Shown one piece after another: positions 27,244 to 35,658 of a DNA stretch of 64,000 bases; the first letter of the stretch is position 1, and every line of letters begins with the position of its first letter. A program made the position numbers and the translations under genes. This stretch comes from Malaciobacter mytili LMG 24559 (GTDB taxonomy: Bacteria; Campylobacterota; Campylobacteria; Campylobacterales; Arcobacteraceae). Under the pieces are notes generated by a model, which worked only from the letters and a program-made list of their open reading frames with translations, made no database searches and had not been told where the DNA came from. The DNA lies in NCBI RefSeq assembly GCF_003346775.1, contig NZ_CP031219.1:1736001-1800000 (forward strand), written 5' to 3'.

Positions 27244-27798
27244 TTGAAATTAATTGTTGCAATTACTGGAGCAAGTGGAGCAAGTTTAGCTTTGAAATTT
27301 ATAAATAAACTTCCAAGTGAAATTGAACTTTTTCTAGTTGCTTCACAAAGTGCAAAAACTGCTTTAAAATTAGAAGAAAATATCTCTTTAAATAAATATT
27401 TTGAAGATAAAAAAAATATAAAAATATTTAAAGATAATGATATTGCAGCTTCTATTGCTTCTGGTTCTTTTGGAGTTGATAAAATGATAATACTCCCTTG
27501 TTCAATGAATACCTTAGCAAAATGCTCAGTTGGAATATCTGATTCATTAATCACTAGAGCTTTTACAGTTATGCTTAAACAAAAAAAAGATGTAATTTTA
27601 GCCCCAAGAGAGATGCCATACAATACTATCAATTTAGAAAATATGTATAAATTATCTCAACTTGGAGTAATAATTGCACCTCCTATTTTAGGTTATTATT
27701 CAAATCAACAATCATTAGAAGAGATGGAAAACTTTCTAATAGGTAAATGGTTTGATTTATTAGAAATTAAAAATAATTTATATAAAAGATGGGAATAG
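27244..27798 (+). CDS. ubiX: UbiX, flavin prenyltransferase
   Basis: 184 residues. The N-terminal ITGASGASLALK binds FMN, and the C-terminal part with REMPYNTINLENM and ILGYYSNQQS matches the UbiX/Pad1 family. It makes the prenylated flavin cofactor used by UbiD-type decarboxylases. The start is TTG with AAGGA 7 bases upstream. It leads the ubiX-coaD-tmk-hisS-speA-cysE run, an order shared with Campylobacter. Confidence 0.94.
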   Translation: MKLIVAITGASGASLALKFINKLPSEIELFLVASQSAKTALKLEENISLNKYFEDKKNIKIFKDNDIAASIASGSFGVDKMIILPCSMNTLAKCSVGISDSLITRAFTVMLKQKKDVILAPREMPYNTINLENMYKLSQLGVIIAPPILGYYSNQQSLEEMENFLIGKWFDLLEIKNNLYKRWE

Positions 27799-27801
27799 CT
27801 T

Positions 27802-28299
27802 ATGGATAAGAAAGTTGATACAAATAATATAGCTTCATATAAAAAAGCTATATACAGTGGAACATTTGATCCAATTACAAATGGCCATATGGATATTGTA
27901 AGAAGAGCTTCAAATATTTTTGATGAAGTTATTATTGCAGTAGCAAAAAGTGAAAGAAAAAGTCCTATGTTCTCCCATGAACAAAGAGTAAAATTTGCAC
28001 AAGAGGCAACTAAAAATATGCCTGGTGTAAAAGTAATAGGATTTGATACTTTATTAGTTGAGCTTGCAACTTCTATGAAAATAAATACAATTATTAGAGG
28101 ATTAAGAGCAGTTAGTGATTTTGAATATGAATTACAAATGGGGTATGCAAACTCTTCAATTAATAAAAATTTAGAAACACTTTATTTAATGCCAACTTTG
28201 GAAAATGCCTTTGTAAGTTCTACAATTGTAAGGGAACTTATTTTATTTAATGGAAGCTTTTGCCATCTTGTACCAAAAGAAGTTTTAAAATGTATGTAG
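27802..28299 (+). CDS. coaD: CoaD, phosphopantetheine adenylyltransferase
   Basis: 165 residues of a nucleotidyltransferase. The motif SGTFDPITNGHMDIV carries the T/HxGH-type site, and IRGLRAVSDFEYELQM is the second signature. It makes dephospho-CoA in coenzyme A synthesis. The N-terminus has about 14 extra residues before the core. It starts 3 bases after ubiX, and its end overlaps tmk by 10 bases. Confidence 0.95.
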   Translation: MDKKVDTNNIASYKKAIYSGTFDPITNGHMDIVRRASNIFDEVIIAVAKSERKSPMFSHEQRVKFAQEATKNMPGVKVIGFDTLLVELATSMKINTIIRGLRAVSDFEYELQMGYANSSINKNLETLYLMPTLENAFVSSTIVRELILFNGSFCHLVPKEVLKCM

Positions 28300-28856
28300 T
28301 AATTGAAGGAATTGATACGGCTGGAAAATCTACTCAATTAGAAATTTTAGCTAAAAAATATAAAGAGGCAATTTTTACAAAAGAGCCTGGTGGAACACAA
28401 ATTGGAATAAAGCTTAGACAGATGGCTTTAGAAGGTGAAGCAAAATCAAAACTTGCTGAAATGTTTCTTTTTTTAGCAGATCGAGCAGAACATATATATG
28501 AAGTAATTTTAGCAAATAAAGATAAGATGGTTATCTCTGATAGATCAATGATCTCAGGAATTGCCTATGCAAAAAATTTATCTTTACAAACAGTAATAGA
28601 TTTAAATCTAATTGCAACAAATAATACTTTACCAACCCATGTAATTTTATTAAAACTTTCAAAAGAAGAGTTGCAAAATAGATTATCTAAAAAAGAGCAT
28701 GATTCAATTGAAGCAAGAGGGATTGATTATCTTCTTGAAATTCAAAATAGAATGGAAGAAACAATAAAAAAATTAAATTTAAATTATAGATTTATAGATG
28801 CTAGTTTAAGCATTGAAGATATTTCAAAAGATATAGAGGATTTTTTAAATGAGTAA
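28290..28856 (+). CDS. tmk: Tmk, thymidylate kinase
   Basis: 188 residues from the ATG at 28290 inside the end of coaD; a TTG 30 bases upstream would add a non-conserved tail. The P-loop is GIDTAGKST, the substrate loop has TKEPGG, and DRSMISGIAYA holds the DR motif. It converts dTMP to dTDP. It overlaps hisS by 8 bases. Confidence 0.95.
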   Translation: MYVVIEGIDTAGKSTQLEILAKKYKEAIFTKEPGGTQIGIKLRQMALEGEAKSKLAEMFLFLADRAEHIYEVILANKDKMVISDRSMISGIAYAKNLSLQTVIDLNLIATNNTLPTHVILLKLSKEELQNRLSKKEHDSIEARGIDYLLEIQNRMEETIKKLNLNYRFIDASLSIEDISKDIEDFLNE

Positions 28857-30066
28857 TATACAAAGTTTAAGAGGTATGAAAGATATATTAGCAAATGATA
28901 GTAAATTATTTACATACTTTTGTGAGAATGCTTCTAAAATTGCAAAAAATTATGGATTTGAATATATAGAAACACCAATATTAGAAGAGACAGCTTTATT
29001 TAAAAGAAGTGTGGGTGAGAGTTCTGATATTGTAAATAAAGAGATGTATCAATTTATAGATAAAGGTGACAATGATGTTTGCCTAAGACCGGAGGGGACT
29101 GCTGGAGTAGTTAGAAGTTTTATTCAAAATAAATTTGATAAAGCAGGTGGAATAAAAAGATGGTACTACTATGGTCCTATGTTTAGATATGAAAGACCTC
29201 AAAAAGGAAGATTAAGAGAGTTCCACCAATTTGGAGCAGAAGTATTTGGTGTAAGTAGTGTTTATGAAGATGCAAATATTATAATGATGATAAAAGATAT
29301 TTTAGATTTCTTTGGTATCTCATTTAGCTTAAAATTAAACTCTCTTGGTTGTAAAGAGTGTATGCCAACTTATAAAGAAAATTTGGTAACTCATTTAAGC
29401 AGTTTCAAAACAGAACTTTGTGAAGATTGCAACAGAAGAATTGAAACAAACCCTATTAGAGTATTAGACTGTAAAAATGAAAAGTGTCAATCTCTTTTAC
29501 AAAATGCACCTAAAATAACAAATAATCTATGTGCTTCTTGTGATAGTGATTTTGAAAAATTAAAAGAGATTTTAGATTTTAATAAAGTTTCATATGAGAT
29601 TGATTCAAATTTAGTTAGAGGTTTAGATTACTACTCAAAAACTGCATTTGAATTTGTAAGTAATGAAATTGGTGCTCAAAGTGCAATTGCAGGTGGAGGA
29701 AGATACGATAGACTTGTTGAGTTCTTAGGTGGAAAATCAACTGCTGGAATTGGATTTGCTATTGGAATTGAAAGATTACTTGAACTTGTAAAAATAAAAG
29801 AAGAAGCAGAAGATATTTACTATATTGGTGCTTTAAGTGAAAAAGCTTTAAATCAAGTAATGAAAGTGGCAAATATTAAAAGAAAAACAAACTTGACTTT
29901 TATTGAATATACTTCAAGAGGTTTTGCAAAACATTTTACAAATGCTGAAAAAGTAGGTGCAAATGTAGTAGTTCTAATTGGAGAAGATGAGTTAAATGAT
30001 AATACAGTGTATGTTAAGAACTTAACTACAAAAATTGAAAATAAAATTAATATTGAGGATTTATAA
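28849..30066 (+). CDS. hisS: HisS, histidyl-tRNA synthetase
   Basis: 405 residues of a class II synthetase. Motif 2 is FRYERPQKGRLREFHQFGAE, and the histidine motifs are GLDYYSKTAFEF and AGGGRYDRL. The C-terminal anticodon-binding domain (about 310-405) ends normally. A zinc-ribbon-like insertion with paired cysteines (LGCKECMP, CEDCNRR, CASC) lies in the middle domain. It overlaps tmk by 8 bases and ends just before speA. Confidence 0.95.
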   Translation: MSNIQSLRGMKDILANDSKLFTYFCENASKIAKNYGFEYIETPILEETALFKRSVGESSDIVNKEMYQFIDKGDNDVCLRPEGTAGVVRSFIQNKFDKAGGIKRWYYYGPMFRYERPQKGRLREFHQFGAEVFGVSSVYEDANIIMMIKDILDFFGISFSLKLNSLGCKECMPTYKENLVTHLSSFKTELCEDCNRRIETNPIRVLDCKNEKCQSLLQNAPKITNNLCASCDSDFEKLKEILDFNKVSYEIDSNLVRGLDYYSKTAFEFVSNEIGAQSAIAGGGRYDRLVEFLGGKSTAGIGFAIGIERLLELVKIKEEAEDIYYIGALSEKALNQVMKVANIKRKTNLTFIEYTSRGFAKHFTNAEKVGANVVVLIGEDELNDNTVYVKNLTTKIENKINIEDL

Positions 30067-30067
30067 A

Positions 30068-31867
30068 TTGGATACTTTTGGTATAGATATATGGAGTGAT
30101 AATAACTTTTTTATTGAAGATGGGTTACTTAAAATTAATTATAAAAGTAAACCCTCACTAATCTCATTAGTTAAAAATATAAGAAAACAAAATTATAAAG
30201 GACCTTTACTTTTTAGGTTCCCTCACCTAATAGAAAAGCAAATAAATAGACTTTTTGATACATATAACAAAGCAATAAAAGAAAACTCTTATAATGGAAC
30301 TTTTAATGCAGTATTCCCTTTAAAGGTTAATCAATTCCCTACTTTTGTTCAACCTTTAATAAAATCTGGACAAAAACATAATTATGGATTAGAAGCTGGA
30401 AGTAAAGCTGAACTTTTTATTGCTATGACATATAATAAAAATGCACCTATTACAGTAAATGGTTTTAAAGATAAAGAGATGATTCATTTAGGCTTTATTG
30501 CTAAAAAAATGGGACATAATATAACTTTAATTATTGAAGGATTAAATGAACTTGAAACTATAGTTCAAGTAGCAAAAGAGACAAACCTTCCATGCCCAAG
30601 TATTGGTTTAAGAGTTAGACTATTTAATAGTGGAAGTGGAGCATGGGCAAAATCAGGGGGAATTGATTCTAAATTTGGATTAAGTTCAACTGAGATTTTA
30701 GAAGCTTATGAGATGTTAGAAAATAATAATCTTTGTGAATATCTAACTATGATTCATTTTCATATTGGTTCTGCTATGAATACTATTAAGCCTTTAAAAA
30801 ATGCACTAAAAGAATCAGGGCATATTTATGCTGAACTTAAAAATCTTGGTGCAAAAAATCTACAAGCAATTAATATTGGTGGTGGATTAGCAATTGAATA
30901 TTCTCAATTTAATAGAACAATTAACTACTCTTTACAAGAGTTTGCAAATGATGTTGTATTTACACTTAAAAATATTGCAAGACAAAAAAATGTTGAAGAA
31001 CCAAATATTTTCACAGAATCAGGAAGATTTATCTCAGCTTCAAGTGCTGTTTTAATTGCACCTGTTTTAGAGCTATTTTCTGCTGAATATGAAGCTGAAC
31101 ACTTAAGACTAAAAGATGTAAATCCTCCTTTAATTGAAGAGTTAAATGATTTATATAAAGATATGAAAAAAAGAACAGCATTGGAATATATGCACGATAG
31201 TATTGACCACTTAGAGTCATTATTAAAGCTATTTGATTTAGGATATATTGATTTAACAGATAGATCAAATGCAGAAATTTTAGCAAATCTAATTATTAAA
31301 AAAGCTATCTCATTTTTAGAAGTTGATGATTATGAGGAGTTAAAAAGAATAGATAATAAAATTCAAGAAAAATATCTATTAAATTTTTCTATTTTCCAAT
31401 CTCTTCCTGATTTTTGGGGAATTGACCAAGAGTTTCCAATTATGCCAATAACTCATCTAAATAAAAAACCTACAAGAAGTGCTTCTTTATGGGATATTAC
31501 TTGTGATAGTGATGGAGAAATAGAATTTAATCCAAATAAACCTTTATATTTACATGATGTGGATTTAAATAAAGAGGATTATTTCTTAGGTTTCTTCCAA
31601 GTTGGAGCATATCAAGATGTTTTAGGTATGAAACATAACCTATTCTCTCATCCAACAGAAGTAAATGTAAACTTTGATAAAAATGGTGAAGTTAAACTTG
31701 AACAAATTATTGAATCACAAAAAATTATAGATATATTAGAAGATATTGATTATGATACTAATGAAATTAAATCAATTTTAAATTCAAAATTAGATGATAA
31801 AGAAACTTATGAAATTTTAGAAAAATATTTAAATGATAATTCATATCTAAAAACAACTTGGAGTTAA
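30068..31867 (+). CDS. speA: SpeA, biosynthetic arginine decarboxylase
   Basis: 599 residues of the PLP-dependent fold III decarboxylases. The PLP lysine is in FPLKVNQ, and HFHIGSAM and GGGLAIEY mark the phosphate site. It turns arginine into agmatine for polyamine synthesis. The TTG at 30068, one base after the hisS stop, has GAGGA 8 bases upstream and gives the expected M-DTFGIDIW start; an ATG further up lies within hisS. It is followed by cysE. Confidence 0.93.
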   Translation: MDTFGIDIWSDNNFFIEDGLLKINYKSKPSLISLVKNIRKQNYKGPLLFRFPHLIEKQINRLFDTYNKAIKENSYNGTFNAVFPLKVNQFPTFVQPLIKSGQKHNYGLEAGSKAELFIAMTYNKNAPITVNGFKDKEMIHLGFIAKKMGHNITLIIEGLNELETIVQVAKETNLPCPSIGLRVRLFNSGSGAWAKSGGIDSKFGLSSTEILEAYEMLENNNLCEYLTMIHFHIGSAMNTIKPLKNALKESGHIYAELKNLGAKNLQAINIGGGLAIEYSQFNRTINYSLQEFANDVVFTLKNIARQKNVEEPNIFTESGRFISASSAVLIAPVLELFSAEYEAEHLRLKDVNPPLIEELNDLYKDMKKRTALEYMHDSIDHLESLLKLFDLGYIDLTDRSNAEILANLIIKKAISFLEVDDYEELKRIDNKIQEKYLLNFSIFQSLPDFWGIDQEFPIMPITHLNKKPTRSASLWDITCDSDGEIEFNPNKPLYLHDVDLNKEDYFLGFFQVGAYQDVLGMKHNLFSHPTEVNVNFDKNGEVKLEQIIESQKIIDILEDIDYDTNEIKSILNSKLDDKETYEILEKYLNDNSYLKTTWS

Positions 31868-31869
31868 AT

Positions 31870-32607
31870 ATGCATGATACACAAGAAGAGGAATTATCTC
31901 TTTGGCAATTAATAAAAGAAGATTTTACAGTTCCAAAAAAAAATGACCCAGCATTAAACTCAACGCTGGAGTTATTTTTTAACTACCCAGGAGTTTGGGC
32001 AATAATAAATTATAGAGTAGCAAATGCTTTATACAAAAAGAATTTTAAAAGATTATCAAGAATAATAAGTGGAATTTCTACTTTTTTAACTAAAACAGAT
32101 ATTCATCCAGGATGTCAAATAGGAAGAAGAGTATTTATAGACCATGCAATTGGAGTTGTAATTGGAGAGACTGCAATTGTTGAAAATGATGTGCTTATCT
32201 ACCAAGGAGTAACACTAGGTGGAGTTTCTTTAAATAAAGGGAAAAGACATCCTACAATTAAATCAAATTGTGTAATTGGTAGTGGAGCAAAGGTTTTAGG
32301 AAATATTACTATTGGAAAAAACTCAAGAATAGGAGCAAACTCTGTAGTAATTTGCGATGTTCCAAAAAATTGTACAGCAGTAGGAGTACCTGCAAAAATC
32401 ATTAAAAGAGATGATAAAAAATGCAAATTATCTCATGATGATTTACCAGATATTAATAAAGAGATGTTTGATTATCTTCTAAAAAGAGTAGCAGTATTAG
32501 AAAATGCAGTTAAAAAATATGAAGGTATAGATTTAAGTAGTGAAGATAAAGAACTTGAAGAGATTTATGAAAGATTTATTCAAGCAATGAACTCAATAAA
32601 AAAATGA
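31870..32607 (+). CDS. cysE: CysE, serine O-acetyltransferase
   Basis: 245 residues. A helical N-terminal region (about 1-95) is followed by left-handed beta-helix hexapeptide repeats with DIHPGCQIG, FIDHAIGVVIGETA and GVTLGGVSL. It makes O-acetylserine for cysteine synthesis. The ATG at 31870 is chosen because GGAG lies 6 bases upstream, within the end of speA. It overlaps the following permease gene by 4 bases (ATGA), and that permease may carry a sulfur compound. Confidence 0.93.
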   Translation: MHDTQEEELSLWQLIKEDFTVPKKNDPALNSTLELFFNYPGVWAIINYRVANALYKKNFKRLSRIISGISTFLTKTDIHPGCQIGRRVFIDHAIGVVIGETAIVENDVLIYQGVTLGGVSLNKGKRHPTIKSNCVIGSGAKVLGNITIGKNSRIGANSVVICDVPKNCTAVGVPAKIIKRDDKKCKLSHDDLPDINKEMFDYLLKRVAVLENAVKKYEGIDLSSEDKELEEIYERFIQAMNSIKK

Positions 32608-33338
32608 TTATTGAACTTTTATTTTTAGGACTTATTACAGGATTTATTTCTGGGTTCTTTGGAGTTGGTGGAGGAATGATATTAGTTCCTTTACTTATCT
32701 TTATTGGCTTTACAATGAAAGAAGCTATTGCTATTTCTATAATGCAAATGGTTTTTAGTTCAATCTTTGGAAGCTTTTTAAACCTTAAAAAAAGTCTTGA
32801 TGTTCTAAAAGATGGGATATTTATTGGATTGGGTGGAACTATTGGTGGATTATTTAGTGGATATATTATCTCTAATGTATCCAATTTATCTTTACAATAT
32901 TTATTTATTGCCATAGTTGTTTTTTCAATTGTACGAATCTTTTTTTCTCCTGCTGAACCAAAAGAAGAACCAAAAAAACAAAATATACTTTTATTAATGT
33001 TTATTGGTTTTATTATCGGGCTTATTGCAATGAGTATTGGAGTTGGTGGCTCAATTATGCTAACACCTATTTTAGTTGGATTTATGAATTATAGTTTAAA
33101 AAAAGCAACTTCACTAGGTCTATTTTTTGTAGTTTTTTCATCAATTGCAGGGTTTAGTTCACTTTCATATCATGGTCAAATGTTATATGAAGAAGGATTT
33201 TATGTGGGAATTGCTTCTTTAGTGGGAGTATATTTTGGAATAAAAGCTAAGAATTTAATACATTCGAACTCTTATAAAAAATATATTCTTTTCTTAAATC
33301 TTTCTGTTTTAATCTTAATGATAAGTAAAACCTTTTAA
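32604..33338 (+). CDS. TauE/SafE-family membrane permease
   Basis: 244 residues with about eight membrane helices and two related halves, each starting with a glycine-rich GFxSGxxGxGGG-type motif (FISGFFGVGGGMILVPLL and IAMSIGVGGSIMLTPILV). TauE/SafE proteins export sulfite, sulfoacetate or other anions. The 4-base overlap with cysE suggests a role in sulfur metabolism, but the substrate is not known. Confidence 0.85.
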   Translation: MIIELLFLGLITGFISGFFGVGGGMILVPLLIFIGFTMKEAIAISIMQMVFSSIFGSFLNLKKSLDVLKDGIFIGLGGTIGGLFSGYIISNVSNLSLQYLFIAIVVFSIVRIFFSPAEPKEEPKKQNILLLMFIGFIIGLIAMSIGVGGSIMLTPILVGFMNYSLKKATSLGLFFVVFSSIAGFSSLSYHGQMLYEEGFYVGIASLVGVYFGIKAKNLIHSNSYKKYILFLNLSVLILMISKTF

Positions 33339-33395
33339 AATTTAGTTATTTTTTTGTAACATATTAAAGAAATAAATACAAAAAAAGGGTTTACT

Positions 33396-35564
33396 ATGAA
33401 AAGTAATTTTATTAGATTATTAAAAGAAAACTCTTCAAATCTTATTTATGAATGGAATCCTAAAACAAAAGAACTTATTTGGCATACAAAAAATAAGTTC
33501 TTTTCAATAAATAATCCCAATTCTTCAAACTTTGAAAATTTATTTGCTCAAATAATTTTAGAAGATAAAAAACTCTTTTCTTTTAATAAACTTGAAAATA
33601 AAAAAGACTATATAGAATTTACTTTTCATATTTTTGATAAAAATAATAAATCAAAATCTTTTATGGATAAATCAACAAAAATTATTTTAAATAATGAAGA
33701 GGTTTATATTGGAAGTATTGAAGAGTTAGCATTTAATAAAACTCAACTTAAAATTAATAATATTCTAAACTCAATTGATGACTTGATTTTTTATAAAAAT
33801 TTAAATTTCGAATATATAGAGTGTAATGATGCCTTTTGTAAATTTGTAAATTTAGAAAAAAAAGAGCTTCTAGGTAAAAAAGATAAAGATTTTATAAATA
33901 AAGAACTAGCACATTTTATTAACTCATTTGATAAAGAGCTTTTAAAAACAGGGAAAACTCAATGTTATGAGTTTTGGATAAAAAATCATAAAAATCAAAA
34001 AAGATATATTCAAACAAAAAAAATCTTATTACTAAATGAAAATAACAAACCCTTTGCTATTTTTGCAATTGCTAGGGATTTAACAGATAAAATCAAAAAT
34101 CAAAAACTTCTTGAAGATAGTAAAAAAAGTTATATACAACTTTTTGAAGCAAATAAAGTTCCTGTACTATTTATAGATCCAAAAGATGGAAAAATTTTAG
34201 ATGCAAATAAAGCTGCTTTGAATTTTTATGGATATAGTTTAGAAGAGATAAAAAAGATTTTTATTTCTAATATAAATACTTTATCAAAAGAAGAGATTCA
34301 ATATGAAATGAAATTAGCAAAAGAAGAAAAAAGAGATAGCTTTTTATTTAGACATAAATTAAAATCAAATGAAATTAAAGATGTGGAGGTTTTTTCAGGA
34401 CCATTAGAATATGAAAACAAAAAAATTCTTTATTCAATTATTCATGATGTAACAAATAAAGTCAAAGTACAAAAGGCTTTAAGACAAGCAAATACAATCT
34501 ATCAAAATACAAAAGAAGGTATTTTTATTACTAATTTACAAGGAGATATTCTTTCTGCCAATAAAGCTTTTACAGATATTACAGGCTATACAAAAGAGGA
34601 AATATTAGGTAAAAATCCAAAGTTTTTAAAATCAAATAAACATCCAATTTCATTTTATAAAGAACTTTGGGAAGAGATAAATAAAAATGGATATTGGGAA
34701 GGTGAAATTATAAATAAAAATAAAAATGGCAAATGTTACCCCCAATGGCTAACTATTAATACAGTATATGATTTAGATAATGAACCTATTAATTATATTG
34801 CTGTATTTAGTGATTTTACAAAATTAAAAGAGCAAGAAAAGCTTTTAAGAGAAAAAGACCATATTATGTTTCAACAATCAAAAATGGCTTCAATGGGAGA
34901 AATGTTAAGAAATATTGCACACCAATGGAGACAACCTTTAAGTGTTATTAGCTCTTCTGCTTCTGGGTTAAAATTAAAACATGAATTGGAAATTTTACAT
35001 CAAGAAGAGATACCAGAATTTTGTGATGGGATATTAAAATCTTCAAAATATCTTTCTGATACAATTGATGATTTTACTGATTTTTTTAAAAATCAAAATC
35101 AAAAAGCAAATTTTAGTATTAAAGATGCTATACAAAGGGCTATTATACTTTCAAGTGCTTCTTTAAAAAATAATGATATTGAACTAAAAACACAAATTGA
35201 AGAAGTAAGTATATATGGTGTTGAAAATGAATTTGTACAAGTTCTTTTAAATTTAATAAATAATGCAAAAGATGCTTTAAAAAATATTAAAATAGAAAAT
35301 AAAACAATAACTATAAAATCACTAATTGAAAAAAATCTTTTAAAAATATCTATAAAAGATAATGCAGGAGGTGTTCCTTTAAAATTTATTGATAAGATTT
35401 TTGAACCTTATTTTACAACAAAAGATAAATTACAAGGAACAGGAATAGGACTTTATATGTCTCAAGAAATAATAACAAACCATTTAAATGGAACAATTAA
35501 AGTTCTTAATTATAAAAATAAAGAGCAAAAAGGTGCTGAATTTATAATAGAGATTCCCCTATAG
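33396..35564 (+). CDS. Sensor histidine kinase with three PAS domains
   Basis: 722 residues, all cytoplasmic. PAS domains lie at about 118-235, 244-355 and 366-478. The third has the flavin/PAS-like FITNLQGDILSANKAF and GYWEGEI pattern. The phospho-acceptor is His509 in RNIAHQWRQPLS. ATPase motifs are NLINNAKDAL, DNAGGVP and GTGIGLYM. The first 110 residues are of unknown type. It stands alone, between a permease gene and uvrA, with no response regulator. The kinase core is closely similar to that of the gene at 459. Confidence 0.87.
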   Translation: MKSNFIRLLKENSSNLIYEWNPKTKELIWHTKNKFFSINNPNSSNFENLFAQIILEDKKLFSFNKLENKKDYIEFTFHIFDKNNKSKSFMDKSTKIILNNEEVYIGSIEELAFNKTQLKINNILNSIDDLIFYKNLNFEYIECNDAFCKFVNLEKKELLGKKDKDFINKELAHFINSFDKELLKTGKTQCYEFWIKNHKNQKRYIQTKKILLLNENNKPFAIFAIARDLTDKIKNQKLLEDSKKSYIQLFEANKVPVLFIDPKDGKILDANKAALNFYGYSLEEIKKIFISNINTLSKEEIQYEMKLAKEEKRDSFLFRHKLKSNEIKDVEVFSGPLEYENKKILYSIIHDVTNKVKVQKALRQANTIYQNTKEGIFITNLQGDILSANKAFTDITGYTKEEILGKNPKFLKSNKHPISFYKELWEEINKNGYWEGEIINKNKNGKCYPQWLTINTVYDLDNEPINYIAVFSDFTKLKEQEKLLREKDHIMFQQSKMASMGEMLRNIAHQWRQPLSVISSSASGLKLKHELEILHQEEIPEFCDGILKSSKYLSDTIDDFTDFFKNQNQKANFSIKDAIQRAIILSSASLKNNDIELKTQIEEVSIYGVENEFVQVLLNLINNAKDALKNIKIENKTITIKSLIEKNLLKISIKDNAGGVPLKFIDKIFEPYFTTKDKLQGTGIGLYMSQEIITNHLNGTIKVLNYKNKEQKGAEFIIEIPL

Positions 35565-35658
35565 CCCTACTTTTAAATCTCAATTCTTTATTATATATTA
35601 GTTTCATTTTTATTTGGTATAATAGGCGTTTTTAAAATTAAAATAAGATGGACTATTT

